From Halorubrum sp. BOL3-1 (GTDB lineage Archaea; Halobacteriota; Halobacteria; Halobacteriales; Haloferacaceae), in the NCBI RefSeq assembly GCF_004114375.1, contig NZ_CP034692.1:1922001-1986000 (forward strand): a stretch of DNA of 64,000 nt, read 5' to 3'. Shown here piece after piece: positions 1 to 9,057 of the stretch (its first letter is position 1; the number at the start of each line of letters is the position of its first letter). The notes beneath the pieces were generated by a model that searched no databases, had not been told where the DNA came from, and saw nothing but the letters and a program-made list of their open reading frames with translations. Made by a program: the position numbers and the translations under genes.

Positions 1-515
1 TCGGTCTCCGCGTACTCGGCGTACGCCTCCCGCAGCGGCTCCCCGTAGATCGTGTCTTCGAGGATCTCGGTCACGCCGTCGATCGAGTCCGCTTCCAGCA
101 GCCGGCGGATCCGGCGGTCGTCGAACTCGCCGGCGCGGATCAGGTCGACCTCGACGGCCGACTGGTCCGCGTCGGTGTAGACGCCGCGGATAACCGTCTT
201 CACGTTCCACGCGTCGAACTTCCGGAGGTACCGGGCGATCAGGTCGTACAGCGACCCCTCGCTCCAGTCGAGGATGGCGTCGAACTGCTCCGCGAGGTTC
301 CGGTTCAACGCGTACTCGATCAGGTCGACGCCGCCGTGGCGGCTCCCCAGGGCGTTGATCTCCGCGCCGTAGCTCGACTCCTCCATGAACCGGGCGATCT
401 CGGCCGGACCCATGCGGGTGAGCTTGCGGTACTCCTCGTCTCCGAAGAGACCGCCGCGGCGGGCACGAACCCGCGCGACGACGTACTCGGGGTTCGAGCT
501 GCCGGCGGCGCTCAT
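1..515 (-). CDS. atpC: A-type ATP synthase subunit C, partial (C-terminus off window)
   Basis: Subunit C (V-type d/AC39-like) couples the rotor to the membrane ring of the A-type ATP synthase. The visible N-terminal 171 codons begin MSAAGSSNPEYVVARVRAR and contain the family-typical 'YGAEINALGSRHGGVDLIEYALNRN' style region (tyrosine, basic and acidic positions of a helical d-subunit). The start codon ATG at 515 overlaps the stop of atpE by 4 nt (ATGA), which indicates translational coupling. The left window edge cuts the gene, so its C-terminus and the expected following genes (F, A, B, D) are not seen. Confidence 0.9.
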   Translation of the reverse strand, partial: MSAAGSSNPEYVVARVRARRGGLFGDEEYRKLTRMGPAEIARFMEESSYGAEINALGSRHGGVDLIEYALNRNLAEQFDAILDWSEGSLYDLIARYLRKFDAWNVKTVIRGVYTDADQSAVEVDLIRAGEFDDRRIRRLLEADSIDGVTEILEDTIYGEPLREAYAEYAET

Positions 516-1087
516 TGGTCGAACAGCCGCTCCGAGGTGTTCTTCAACTCGTCGTCCCAGACGGACGCTAAGATCGAGTCGAACGTGTTGTTCACGCGAA
601 CGCGGGAGGTGTCGCTCTCGGCGACGACGCCGCCGAGGCAGTCGACCTCGCCGTCGACCTCGGCGTTGCGGTCCGCGACGAGGTCTTCGAGCAGCTCGAC
701 GTCCTCGGCGCGGGTGTAGACGGCGACGTCCTCGTCGTCGAACTCCGCGAGGCTCGCGTCGAGCAGAGCCACGGTGAGCTCGCGGCGGTCGTCGCCGTCG
801 AGGCCCTCGATGGCGGCCTCGACCTCGTCGTGAACGTCCTCCAAGACGTCGCGACGGGCGCCGAGCCGCTCCTGTTTGGCCTCGAGCTTCGCCGAGGAGA
901 GCGTCTGTTCGCGCTCCTGGTCGATCTGGTCGTCGACCTCGGCGAGCCGCTCTTCGCGGATGCGCTCCGCGTCGGTCTCCGCCTCGGCGACGATCTCGTC
1001 GGCCTCCGCCTCGGCCGCCTCGCGTATCTCCTCCGCACGCGCGCGGGCCTCATCTTCGACATCCTCAACGACAGTGTCCAGACTCAT
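512..1087 (-). CDS. atpE: A-type ATP synthase subunit E
   Basis: Peripheral stalk subunit of the A-type ATP synthase. The 191-aa product has a long charged N-terminal helix rich in Glu, Ala and Arg (about residues 5-85, MSLDTVVEDVEDEARARAEE onwards), which pairs with subunit H in the stalk, and a globular C-terminal half that contacts the catalytic head. Length and architecture match the family. It lies 18 bp after atpK and overlaps atpC by 4 nt, so it belongs to the same operon. Confidence 0.95.
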   Translation of the reverse strand: MSLDTVVEDVEDEARARAEEIREAAEAEADEIVAEAETDAERIREERLAEVDDQIDQEREQTLSSAKLEAKQERLGARRDVLEDVHDEVEAAIEGLDGDDRRELTVALLDASLAEFDDEDVAVYTRAEDVELLEDLVADRNAEVDGEVDCLGGVVAESDTSRVRVNNTFDSILASVWDDELKNTSERLFDQ

Positions 1088-1105
1088 AGTATGAAAGACG
1101 CGTTA

Positions 1106-1354
1106 TCAGACGATGAACACGACAACCAGCGCGAGGATGACGAGCGTTTCGGGCAGCACCGTCAGGATGAGACCGTTAACGAAGAGGTCCTCGTCCTCGG
1201 CCATCGCCCCGACGGCAGCGGCGCCGATTCCGCCTTCCGCATAGCCGGCACCGAGTGCCGCGAGACCGACCGCCAGCGCGGCAGCGGCCGGGGCGTTGTT
1301 GAGTGCTCCTCCCGTCGTCAGTACAGCGTCTGCGAATGTAGTGGGTTCAAGCAT
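1106..1354 (-). CDS. atpK: A-type ATP synthase subunit K (rotor ring proteolipid)
   Basis: Membrane rotor subunit that carries the coupling ion. The 82-aa protein has two hydrophobic hairpin helices (about residues 20-45 and 58-82) and a Gly/Ala-rich first helix. The second helix contains a buried acidic residue in the 'LPETLVILALVV' segment, the expected ion-binding glutamate. Its length equals a single c-type hairpin. A 209-bp gap separates it from atpI and contains a TATA-like element, so it may have extra transcription suited to the higher copy number of ring subunits. Confidence 0.95.
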   Translation of the reverse strand: MLEPTTFADAVLTTGGALNNAPAAAALAVGLAALGAGYAEGGIGAAAVGAMAEDEDLFVNGLILTVLPETLVILALVVVFIV

Positions 1355-1410
1355 TGGTAGTGGTGTGTAGTGCTCGTTTCCGAACGAATTGATATTCGAC
1401 CTACCACAGT

Positions 1411-1420
1411 CATAAAGGTT
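1411..1420 (-). promoter_or_regulatory. Candidate internal promoter upstream of atpK
   Basis: On the minus strand the sequence AACCTTTATG lies about 60 bp upstream of the atpK start, inside the only large gap of the operon (1355-1563). The position would give a leader of roughly 30 nt. It is a TATA-like match only; the rest of the gap shows nothing recognisable. Confidence 0.35.
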
Positions 1421-1563
1421 CTCAAAACGTCCGACAGCGGATCGCTACGACGGTATTAAACACGTGGAAGCGGGACCCGCGGCGTGCCGTCGAGACGGTG
1501 AGACGACGCTCGTCGAGCGCGGCGAAACGGACGGTCAAAAACGGACCTCGAGGGTCGGAGCCG

Positions 1564-3795
1564 CTACTGTTCGTCGGTGTACTGCCGGTCGTATCCGAAC
1601 GGCAGGTACGAGTCGCCGCCGCCCTCGTAGAACTTCCCGAAGAACTCCACGTACTCGAGACGAACCCCCTGAATGCCGGCGGCCGTGATGCCGAGCAAGA
1701 GCACGACGACGTGACCGATCACCGCGACCACGATGGCCGCGACGAGGCCGAGAACGCCGATGAGACCGATAGCGCCCGGGTCGAAGGCGGTCGACATGCC
1801 GGCGAAGACCAGTTCCTCGCTGCCGGTCTCTCGGACGTGAGCGAGGTGGTCGGCGGTGAAGATGAAGTGGAAGCTCCCCTCGCCGCCCTCGTCGATGTAC
1901 GCGCCGAACGCGAGCAGATTGACGGCCAGCGCCATCCCGCCCTTCGCGAGCAGCACCGCCATGATCCGGGCGTACGAGACGACGTTGACGATGGGCTCGA
2001 GCACTTCCGCAAGTTCCACCGGTTCACCGATGGCGATCAGCGCGACGCCAGCGACGGCGCCGACGATGCCGGCGATGCCGACGACGGCCGGGAACCCGGA
2101 GAACGAAAGCGCGCCGAGCGTGATCACCGAGACGGAGTCGAAGAGGAAGTCCGGCTTGACCTGCAGGACGTGCCGGCTGAAGATCCAGATCCACACGCCG
2201 TTGAGAATCAGCAGCCACGAGCCGGACTCGTACACCGCGTGTTTGAGGTCGTGAACCTGGAAGTTCTTCACGAACGAGAGGACGTAGCCAGTGTTCAGGT
2301 GAACGAGCCCGAAGACGACGCTGAGCACCAGCCACGTGAGCGCCCACTCGGTGTCGGCCGGGGACAGCCCCTTCCCGACCTCCCAGTGAAGGCCGAAGAG
2401 CTGGTACGCGTGGTAGCCGAAGACGTCGATCCCGTAGTAGATGCCGAACAGCACGGTGAACAGCCCGGCCCAGATCGCGACCGCACCCATCTCGCGGAGC
2501 GCGCCGTCGTAGTTGGCGTAGAGGTAGTAACCGATAGCGGCGTACAGCACGCCGTATCCGACGTCCCCAATCATGAACCCGAACATCAGCGGGAACGTGA
2601 GGAACACGAGCAGCGTCGGGTCGAACTCCGAGTACTTCGGCTGCCCGAAGGCCTGCACGAGCAGCTCGAACGGGCCGGCCGCGCTCCCGTTGTCTTGGAC
2701 GACCGGCGGGTCGTCGGACCCGTGTGCCGCGTGACCGCCGTCGGTCGCGACCGCCTCTTCCGTCTCCGCGCTCGCGGGGTCGCTCCCGTCGTCGACCGAC
2801 GCCGACTCCGCGCCGCCGGTCCCGCCGTCGACCGGTTCGGCGTGGTGGTCGCCGTCGGGAGTGAACGAGGCGCGTTCGAGCTCCTCGACCTCAACGTGGT
2901 CGCCCACCGCGTCGACGACCGCCGCCTCGAAGTCGGGGTAGCTCTCGGTCGGCACCCATCCCTCGGCGACGAAGGCGTTCTCCGTCGTCGCGAACGAGAG
3001 CGGCGCCTCCTTCTTTTCGGCCTCGACGGTGAGCTGCTCTTCGGCGCGTAGCAGGAAGCCGGCCGCCTCCCCTTTCACCGATTCCAGCTCGTTCTCGACG
3101 TCGTCGAGCTCGTCGCGGAGGTCGGCCCGCTCGGCTTCGAGCTCCGCGACGTACTCCTTCGGGCCCGCGTCCGCGTCCGGCACGTCGAGCAGCGCGATGT
3201 CGACGCCGACGAGCGCGTCCTGAACGGCGCCCTCCGCGTCGGCGTCGGTCGGCTTCGCGACGACCGCGAGCACGTCGCCGCCGACGAAGACGTCGAAGGC
3301 GCCTATCGTCTCGGCGTCTTCGAGCGCCGTCTCGACGAGACCGGGCCTGGCCTCGCCGACGACGACCTCGACCGAGTCGTAGCCGCGCAGGTACTCCAAG
3401 TCGATGCCCAGCTCCGCGAACGGCTCCATCCGGTCGATCTCTTCCTGCCGGTCGCGGATCGCGTCCCGGAGATCGTCGCGCTCGTCGTTGAGGTCGTTGA
3501 CCCGCCCGCGGACCCGGCCAAGCTCCGCGACCAACTCGTCGTCGTCCAGCGACCGAGCGACCTCAGCGTCGTCCGCGTCGACATCGAGGATGCTCTCAAG
3601 TGACCGGACCGTCACGAGCCGCTCGTTAACGGTCTCGGCGCCGTCGAGGGACGTCCCGGGTTCGAACCCCTCGTACCGCTCGTCGTAGTCGGTGACGTGC
3701 AGGGAGTGGTGGGCGTACGCCGCCTCGATGACGTCGTCGATGACGCGCTTCGAGCCCGTCACCGACACCCGGCTCATCCGCTCAGGCCTGAGCAT
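1564..3795 (-). CDS. atpI: A-type ATP synthase subunit I (a-subunit)
   Basis: Stator membrane subunit that forms the proton path against the K ring. The product is about 743 aa. The N-terminal cytoplasmic half is charged and partly coiled coil. There is a low-complexity, Ser/Asp/Glu-rich linker near the middle. About seven or eight membrane helices fill the C-terminal half, including the arginine-bearing region around 'EPIVNVVSYARIMAVLLAKG'. The reading frame is open far upstream, but the protein begins at ATG 3795 (MLRPERMSRVSVTGSK). This overlaps the atpH stop by 14 nt; a second Met at 3777 is the alternative start. Confidence 0.95.
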   Translation of the reverse strand: MLRPERMSRVSVTGSKRVIDDVIEAAYAHHSLHVTDYDERYEGFEPGTSLDGAETVNERLVTVRSLESILDVDADDAEVARSLDDDELVAELGRVRGRVNDLNDERDDLRDAIRDRQEEIDRMEPFAELGIDLEYLRGYDSVEVVVGEARPGLVETALEDAETIGAFDVFVGGDVLAVVAKPTDADAEGAVQDALVGVDIALLDVPDADAGPKEYVAELEAERADLRDELDDVENELESVKGEAAGFLLRAEEQLTVEAEKKEAPLSFATTENAFVAEGWVPTESYPDFEAAVVDAVGDHVEVEELERASFTPDGDHHAEPVDGGTGGAESASVDDGSDPASAETEEAVATDGGHAAHGSDDPPVVQDNGSAAGPFELLVQAFGQPKYSEFDPTLLVFLTFPLMFGFMIGDVGYGVLYAAIGYYLYANYDGALREMGAVAIWAGLFTVLFGIYYGIDVFGYHAYQLFGLHWEVGKGLSPADTEWALTWLVLSVVFGLVHLNTGYVLSFVKNFQVHDLKHAVYESGSWLLILNGVWIWIFSRHVLQVKPDFLFDSVSVITLGALSFSGFPAVVGIAGIVGAVAGVALIAIGEPVELAEVLEPIVNVVSYARIMAVLLAKGGMALAVNLLAFGAYIDEGGEGSFHFIFTADHLAHVRETGSEELVFAGMSTAFDPGAIGLIGVLGLVAAIVVAVIGHVVVLLLGITAAGIQGVRLEYVEFFGKFYEGGGDSYLPFGYDRQYTDEQ

Positions 3796-4138
3796 CCACC
3801 GCCTCCTCGGCCTGATCGTGGACCGCTGCCTCAAACCGTTCGACGGCGTAGTCGACGGCCGATTCCAGCCGGTCGCGGGCCTCGCGTTCGAGCTCGTCGC
3901 GGTCGGAACGCCCCGATTCGAGGATCTCCTCGCGCCGCTCGTCGATCTCCTCGCGGGCCGTTTCGAGCCGCTCTTGGGCCTCGGACTCCGCCTCCTCCTC
4001 GGCCTCAACGCGGATCTCGTCCGCGCGCTCTCGAGCCTCAGCGAGGCGCTCTTCGGCGTCCGATTCCGCGTCAGCGATGATCTCGTCCGCCTCCCGTTCG
4101 GCCTCCTTGATCGAGTTGAGCACCTCTGGTCTCGCCAT
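3782..4138 (-). CDS. atpH: A-type ATP synthase subunit H
   Basis: Small peripheral-stalk subunit that forms a coiled coil with subunit E. The 118-aa product (MARPEVLNSIKEAEREADEI onwards) is almost entirely an Ala/Glu/Arg-rich amphipathic helix, which fits the family. It is the first gene of the minus-strand ATPase operon. Its 3' end overlaps the atpI start, and a TATA box lies about 36 bp upstream. Confidence 0.9.
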   Translation of the reverse strand: MARPEVLNSIKEAEREADEIIADAESDAEERLAEARERADEIRVEAEEEAESEAQERLETAREEIDERREEILESGRSDRDELEREARDRLESAVDYAVERFEAAVHDQAEEAVDAQA

Positions 4139-4170
4139 GCTACTAATCGCCTGAAACTCCGCAAGCGACG

Positions 4171-4176
4171 TATAAG
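4171..4176 (-). promoter_or_regulatory. Promoter TATA box of the ATPase operon
   Basis: The minus strand reads ACACCTTATACGTC, with CTTATA centred about 36 bp from the atpH start. Transcription would begin with a leader of roughly 10 nt. It lies in the 187-bp divergent region shared with the MinD-like gene. Confidence 0.5.
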
Positions 4177-4294
4177 GTGTTTGCGAAAGCCCGCGGGTCT
4201 CGCGCGGATTCCGGACGGATTCCGGGCCGGTTCCGGGCGGGTCACGGATCGAACCCGGCCGGCCGGGATGCCGATCCCGGTCGTCGCCGCCTAC

Positions 4295-4303
4295 ATTTAA
4301 GTA
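4295..4303 (+). promoter_or_regulatory. Promoter TATA box of the MinD-like gene
   Basis: ATTTAAGTA is centred about 28 bp upstream of the ATG at 4326, the spacing expected for a leaderless haloarchaeal transcript. Confidence 0.5.
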
Positions 4304-4325
4304 GCAGTCGCCGGACCGTCACCGT

Positions 4326-5921
4326 ATGGCAACGGTGTATGCGGTCGCGTCGGCGAAAGGTGGGGTCGGAAAGACCACCACGACCGCCGCGCTGGCGACG
4401 ATCCTGGCGGAGTCGGGCGCCGACGTCGTCGCGGTCGACGCCGACCTCGGGATGGCGAACCTCGCGGGCGCCGTCGGGGTGACGCCCGGTGAGACCACCC
4501 TTCACGACGTCCTCGCCGGCGAGGCGGAGCCCGGGGCGGCGGTCCGCGAGGGACCGTCCGGACTCCGGGTCGTTCCGGGGGCGACCGACCTCGACGCGTA
4601 CGCGGCCGCGAACCCGTCGGGACTCCGCCGGGTCGTCGAGGCGTTCGACGACGCCGAGTACGTGTTCGTCGACGCGGGCGCGGGGCTGTCGCACGACTCC
4701 ACGCTCCCGCTCGCGATCGCGGACGAGACGCTGCTCGTCTCGACGCCGGAGCGGAGCGCGCTCGGTGACACCGAGAAGACGCGACAGCTGACCGAACGCC
4801 TCGGCGGGACGGTCGCGGGCGCCGCGATCACCCGCGTGACCGACGACGCCGACGAGGTCGCCACGGCTCTGCTCGACGCCCCCGTCCTCGATCGAATCCC
4901 GGACGACGAGGCCGTGGCTCGGGCCGCGGCGGCGAACCGCCCCCTGCTGGCCGTCGCGCCCGACGCGCCGGCGACGCGGGCGTACCGCGACCTGGCCCGG
5001 GCGCTGACCGGGACGGACATCAGCGGGACGGGACTCGACGGATCCGCGGCCGACGCGGCGGGCGGCGGCGGAGCCGACGACGGCGAGGGAAGCGGGGGTG
5101 AACCGGACGCGACCGAAAGCGAACCGGACGCGACCGAAAGCGAACCGGACGCGACCGAAAGCGAACCGGACGCGACCGAAAGCGAACCGGCTGGCGACGC
5201 CGAGATCGTCGACGACGAGCCGCAAACGGCGGCTGACGACGGCGACGACGCGGAACGGACATCGGAGGGCGAGACCGGAGCGGCGACCCCCGACGACACC
5301 GCTGACCGACCGGCCGAGGACGACGACGAGATCATCGCCGCGGACCCCGACGCGACCGGGGTGGCGGGGCCGAGCGACGGCGACGACATCATCGTCGCGA
5401 GCGAGGGCGAAGCCGGCGGCGGGCCGGCGGACGACGGAGGCGACGCCGACGCAGATGACGACGCCGACGCAGACGACGACGGTGACGCCGACGCGGACGC
5501 CGGAGGCGACGAGGAGGGGACAGACGCCGAAGGCGAGGTCGACGACCGGAGAGATACCGGCGAGGAAGACGTCGAGACCGATCACGACGGCGTGACGGAC
5601 GACGGCGAGCCGGAAACGGCGACCGAAGACGGTGGCGCGGAACCGGACGCCATCCCCGACGCGGACGAGACCGCGAGAGCGGCGGCGGAGCGGACCGAGT
5701 CCGACAGCGACATCGACGACGAACTGGCCGGCAGCATCCCGTTCCGCGACGACGACACCGGGACGATGAGCACCGTGCCATCGGAGGGAGATGCGGACGA
5801 CGGCGACGCCGGCGGCGAGAGCGCGGACGGCGAGACCACCGAGGAGTCGTCCGCGGACGCCGGCGACGGAGGCGATGAAAAAAACGACGGCGGGTTCTTC
5901 AGTCGGCTGCTCGGTCGGTGA
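4326..5921 (+). CDS. MinD/ParA-family ATPase with long acidic C-terminal tail
   Basis: A deviant-Walker P-loop ATPase of the MinD/ParA class, a family that positions cellular structures on membranes or DNA. Residues 1-235 form the ATPase domain: deviant Walker A KGGVGKTTTT (residues 11-20), switch-like 'VDADLGMANL', and Walker B-like 'YVFVDAGAG'. From about residue 240 the protein is low complexity and extremely acidic (Asp/Glu/Ala/Gly), and includes four exact 7-residue repeats (EPDATES). It ends in DGGFFSRLLGR, a short basic amphipathic tip like the membrane-targeting end of bacterial MinD. At 531 aa it is twice the usual length. Haloferax MinD4 is also a MinD protein with a long C-terminal extension, but I cannot establish orthology. 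It is divergent from the ATPase operon. Confidence 0.85.
   Translation: MATVYAVASAKGGVGKTTTTAALATILAESGADVVAVDADLGMANLAGAVGVTPGETTLHDVLAGEAEPGAAVREGPSGLRVVPGATDLDAYAAANPSGLRRVVEAFDDAEYVFVDAGAGLSHDSTLPLAIADETLLVSTPERSALGDTEKTRQLTERLGGTVAGAAITRVTDDADEVATALLDAPVLDRIPDDEAVARAAAANRPLLAVAPDAPATRAYRDLARALTGTDISGTGLDGSAADAAGGGGADDGEGSGGEPDATESEPDATESEPDATESEPDATESEPAGDAEIVDDEPQTAADDGDDAERTSEGETGAATPDDTADRPAEDDDEIIAADPDATGVAGPSDGDDIIVASEGEAGGGPADDGGDADADDDADADDDGDADADAGGDEEGTDAEGEVDDRRDTGEEDVETDHDGVTDDGEPETATEDGGAEPDAIPDADETARAAAERTESDSDIDDELAGSIPFRDDDTGTMSTVPSEGDADDGDAGGESADGETTEESSADAGDGGDEKNDGGFFSRLLGR
5100..5183 (+). repeat. Four exact 21-bp tandem repeats (EPDATES codons)
   Basis: The unit GAACCGGACGCGACCGAAAGC is repeated four times without a mismatch at 5100-5120, 5121-5141, 5142-5162 and 5163-5183. 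A fifth partial copy follows (GAACCG). It is in frame with the MinD-like gene (residues 259-286), so copy number can change without a frameshift. Confidence 0.97.
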
Positions 5922-6008
5922 CGAGGGAAGCGAGGCGAGGAGTGTCCTCCGACAGCGGGGCTGCGGCGAGGCTCTCTGCGATACCGACCGCGCTCCCCGC
6001 GACGCCGA

Positions 6009-6980
6009 TCAGGCCTCGGAGGGTGACCGGGCGCGGTCGCGGATCAGCTCGCGGATCTTCTCGGGGTCGGTGACATCCGCGAGTTCCTCGCAGGAGACGA
6101 GAGCGGTACCGTCGACCGACTCGCGCTTCTCGTCCTCCTCGGTGAAGTACACCGAGCGGGTCTGTGCCACCTCGCCGATGGAGGACATGATCCGGGCGCG
6201 CTTCTCGGCCGCGGCGGTGAACGTCGAGTGGCCGGTGAGCACGCGCGCCGCCGAGCTGTCCTCGTCCTCGGAGACCGCCTTGAACGGGGCTCGAGCGGTC
6301 GGGTGAACCGTGAAGCCGGCGCTCGTGAGCACGTGGAGAACGTGTTCGTCGTCGGGGTCGGCCGCGGGCGCGGACGGGGTCGGCTCCGCGTCGCGGACGC
6401 CGTCCGCGCCCTCCAGGACGTCGACCGGGCTGGAGAACGGCTGGTCGAACAGCTCCTCCAGCCGGATCGCCACCTCGATAGAGGCGTTCATCCCGTCCTC
6501 GTACTTCGAGACGGTGCGGCGGGAGACGCCGAGTTCGGTCGCGAGGCGGCCGAGCGACCAGCCGCGCTCCTCGCGCTCGTCGGCCAGCAGGTCGCCGTCG
6601 AGGCTGACGTACAGCCCGCCGGGGGCCGCGTAGATGAGCGGGGGCATCCCCTCGACGAACAGGTCGTAGGCGGTGTCGGGGTTGATCACCGGCACGCCGT
6701 GTCTGAAGTAGACGACGCCGGGTTTCAACTCCTCGTCGCGGGTACGGACCCCGATCACCATCGGCGTTCCCCTGAGGTACTCGCCGAGCCGACGCATCTC
6801 CGCGCCGGTCTCCGCGTCGAGCGCGTCGACGTTGCCGAGGATCTTCAGGAGCAGGAGGTCCTCGTCGCGCCGGGCCGCCACGTCGAAGCTCTTGGGCCGG
6901 ACCGCACACCGGTCGCTGACGAGGAAGCCCGCGTCCTCCAGCATCGCGGTGACGTTCCCGATGAGCGCAGTCCGGGACAT
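6009..6980 (-). CDS. XRE-type HTH transcriptional regulator (archaeal conserved family)
   Basis: A 323-aa regulator starting [19 protein letters not shown]. It has an N-terminal domain of about 120 aa resembling a restriction-endonuclease-like or regulatory fold of unknown function. A Cro/C1-type helix-turn-helix follows around residues 130-185 ([20 protein letters not shown] then [12 protein letters not shown]). A C-terminal domain of about 110 aa is present. This layout matches a conserved archaeal family annotated as putative HTH-type regulators. The frame stays open far upstream, but that part is antisense to tiaS; the ATG at 6980 lies about 25 bp after an AT-rich TATATA element. It converges with the MinD-like gene. 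Confidence 0.85.
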   Translation of the reverse strand: MSRTALIGNVTAMLEDAGFLVSDRCAVRPKSFDVAARRDEDLLLLKILGNVDALDAETGAEMRRLGEYLRGTPMVIGVRTRDEELKPGVVYFRHGVPVINPDTAYDLFVEGMPPLIYAAPGGLYVSLDGDLLADEREERGWSLGRLATELGVSRRTVSKYEDGMNASIEVAIRLEELFDQPFSSPVDVLEGADGVRDAEPTPSAPAADPDDEHVLHVLTSAGFTVHPTARAPFKAVSEDEDSSAARVLTGHSTFTAAAEKRARIMSSIGEVAQTRSVYFTEEDEKRESVDGTALVSCEELADVTDPEKIRELIRDRARSPSEA

Positions 6981-7177
6981 AGCCTGAACAAGCGTCTCGG
7001 CGTATATATGCGTTGTGTCGTTCACCTCCCGACGAAACCACCGCCGGCCTGCGATTTCCCGCGTTCGGGACGGGAAATTATTAGATACTCGATCGGAGCG
7101 GGAGCGACTCGATCGGTGCCGAAGGCGGCCCGACCGCCCTCGAAAGGGGCTTGACCCGCCGCCGCCAACCGCGTCGC

Positions 7178-8560
7178 ATGCCGATCGTCGCCGTCGACGA
7201 CACCGACTCCCGCGAGCGCGGGATGTGTACGACGTACGTGGCGACGCGGATCGCGGAGCGGCTCGCTGACGCGGGCGCCCGAATCCGGCGGCGCCTCCTC
7301 GTCCGCCTGAATCCGGCCGTGAAACACAAGACGCGGGGGAACGCCGCGGTCGCGCTCCACGTCTCCGGCGTCGACGCGGAACGGGCCACGAGCGTCGCCG
7401 TCGAGACGGTCGGGGAGTTCGCCGCGGCGGCGGACCCGCGAACGTCGCCGGGCGTGGTCGTTGCCGACCGCGACGTCGCGGGCGACCCGTTCGATCCGAC
7501 CGGGTCGCCGGTCCCCGACGCGGTCGCCGCGTTCGGCCGGCGCGCGCTCCGCGAGCGGCTCTCCGTCGCGGAAGCGGTCGACACCGCCGAGAGGTGCGGG
7601 TTCCGACACGCCGCGGTCGGCTCGGCGGGCGGCGCCGACGAGACCGAGTCGGTCGCCGGTCGGGGGCGGATCGGCGCGCTGGCCGCGGTCGGCGCGCCGG
7701 CCGCGTTCGACGACTGGACGTTCGAACGGATCTCCTACCGCGAACTCGACCGCTGCGGGACGCGCCGCGACGTCGACGTCGAGAGCGTCTTCGCCGCCGC
7801 CGAGGAGGGGTATCCGACGGTCTGGGACACCGTCGACCGGGAGGCGGGCGCCGCCGTCTGCGTCCCCAACGCCCCCGGACCGATCCTCCACGGGATCCGG
7901 GGCGACGACGCGGCCGCGTGCCGGGCGGTCGCGGCCGGGATCGACGGCGAAGCGGTCGACCGCGCCGCGACGTTCCTGACGAACCAGGGCACCGACGCCC
8001 ACCTCGCACCGGGGCGGATCGGTGACCTCCGCGACGGCGCGGGCTACCGCGTCGCGGGAGCGGTCGCCGGCGCGCCGGAGACGAAACGCGGGGGGCACGT
8101 CCACGTCGCGGTCGCGAGCGACGGCGCCGGCGACGGTTCCGCCGACGGTCGCGAGACCCTCCGCGCCGTCGCGTTCGCGCCCACGGACCGGTTCCGAGAC
8201 CGGGTCCGGGCGCTGCGCCCCGGCGACCGCGTCACCCTCTGTGGCGAACACGAGGTGCGATCGGACGCGGAGGGACCGGAGCACACCCTGAAGCTGGAGA
8301 AGTTGGCCGTGCGCGACCTCGTTCGGACCGCGCCCGCAGTTCCGACCTGTCCCGACTGCGAGCGGTCGATGTCCTCCGCGGGACGGGACCAGGGATACCG
8401 GTGTCGCGACTGCGGGACGAGCGCACCGGGGAAAGTCGAGGCGCCGGTCGAGCGCGACATCGAGACGGGCTGGTACGAGGTGCCGCCGAGCGCGCGGCGC
8501 CACGTCGCGAAACCCCTCGTCCGCGGGGGGTTCGACGCGCCGACGCACCCGGAGCGGTGA
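7178..8560 (+). CDS. tiaS: tRNA(Ile2) 2-agmatinylcytidine synthetase TiaS
   Basis: TiaS attaches agmatine to C34 of the archaeal tRNA-Ile2 anticodon, so that it reads AUA rather than AUG. The 460-aa protein starts [20 protein letters not shown], with the DDTDS motif at residues 7-11 typical of the N-terminal kinase-like domain. An OB-fold region lies around residues 295-370. A C-terminal zinc ribbon has CPDC (about 390) and a second CRDC pair (about 408). The ATG at 7178 was chosen because homology begins there, although the frame is open 27 nt further upstream. Family length is about 420-460 aa. Confidence 0.93.
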   Translation: MPIVAVDDTDSRERGMCTTYVATRIAERLADAGARIRRRLLVRLNPAVKHKTRGNAAVALHVSGVDAERATSVAVETVGEFAAAADPRTSPGVVVADRDVAGDPFDPTGSPVPDAVAAFGRRALRERLSVAEAVDTAERCGFRHAAVGSAGGADETESVAGRGRIGALAAVGAPAAFDDWTFERISYRELDRCGTRRDVDVESVFAAAEEGYPTVWDTVDREAGAAVCVPNAPGPILHGIRGDDAAACRAVAAGIDGEAVDRAATFLTNQGTDAHLAPGRIGDLRDGAGYRVAGAVAGAPETKRGGHVHVAVASDGAGDGSADGRETLRAVAFAPTDRFRDRVRALRPGDRVTLCGEHEVRSDAEGPEHTLKLEKLAVRDLVRTAPAVPTCPDCERSMSSAGRDQGYRCRDCGTSAPGKVEAPVERDIETGWYEVPPSARRHVAKPLVRGGFDAPTHPER

Positions 8561-8636
8561 GGGCGCGGTCGGTCCGGAACGCCCGGAGCCGTGAGCGCCC
8601 GGTGCGATGAAGTGTCCCGGGCGAGAGCGGGCGGAC

Positions 8637-8990
8637 GTGACCGGAATCGTCTTCCACGCGACGGAGCGGCGCGACGCCGTCGTCGAGTTCTACCGCGACC
8701 GGCTGACGGCGACCGTGCGCCTCGAACAGCCGGACTGTACGATCTTGGAGTTCGACGGCTTCCTGTTCGGGTTCTGCGAGCGCGAGGAGACCGACGACTG
8801 CGGGGTCCTCACCTTCGTCTACCCGGACCGGGAAAGGGTCGACTCCGCCCGGGATCGGCTCGGGGACTCGGTCGTAAAGGAACCGCGGGAAAACGAGACG
8901 TACGACATCTACCAGTGCTTCGCGCGGGATCCGGAGGGGCGGACGGTCGAGTGTCAGGCGTTCCTCGACGGCGACGTCGACATCGAGTAG
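8637..8990 (+). CDS. VOC-superfamily (glyoxalase-like) protein
   Basis: A small protein of 117 aa with a beta-alpha-beta-beta-beta pattern of the vicinal oxygen chelate fold: 'GIVFHATERRDAVVEFYRD', then 'CTILEFDGFLFGFCE', and a terminal 'CFARDPEGRTVECQAFL' strand pair. No substrate can be assigned. I prefer the GTG at 8637 (VTGIVFHAT) because the fold starts there. An in-frame ATG at 8607 would add a charged 10-residue extension. Confidence 0.7.
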   Translation: MTGIVFHATERRDAVVEFYRDRLTATVRLEQPDCTILEFDGFLFGFCEREETDDCGVLTFVYPDRERVDSARDRLGDSVVKEPRENETYDIYQCFARDPEGRTVECQAFLDGDVDIE

Positions 8991-9057
8991 GTCGGCGGAA
9001 CGGTGGTCGCCGCGGTCGCGCGGGCGGTCGTCGCTGCCGGCCGGGCGGTCGCCGCGG

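Noticed and set aside
1498-3051. Long plus-strand open frame of 517 codons opposite atpI
   Set aside because: It is a shadow of the GC-rich atpI gene; the translated sequence is Arg/Asp/Val/Glu-biased and matches no family.
4242-5585. Minus-strand 447-codon frame opposite the MinD-like gene
   Set aside because: Repeated FAFGRVR segments merely mirror the 21-bp repeats of the plus gene; no independent support.
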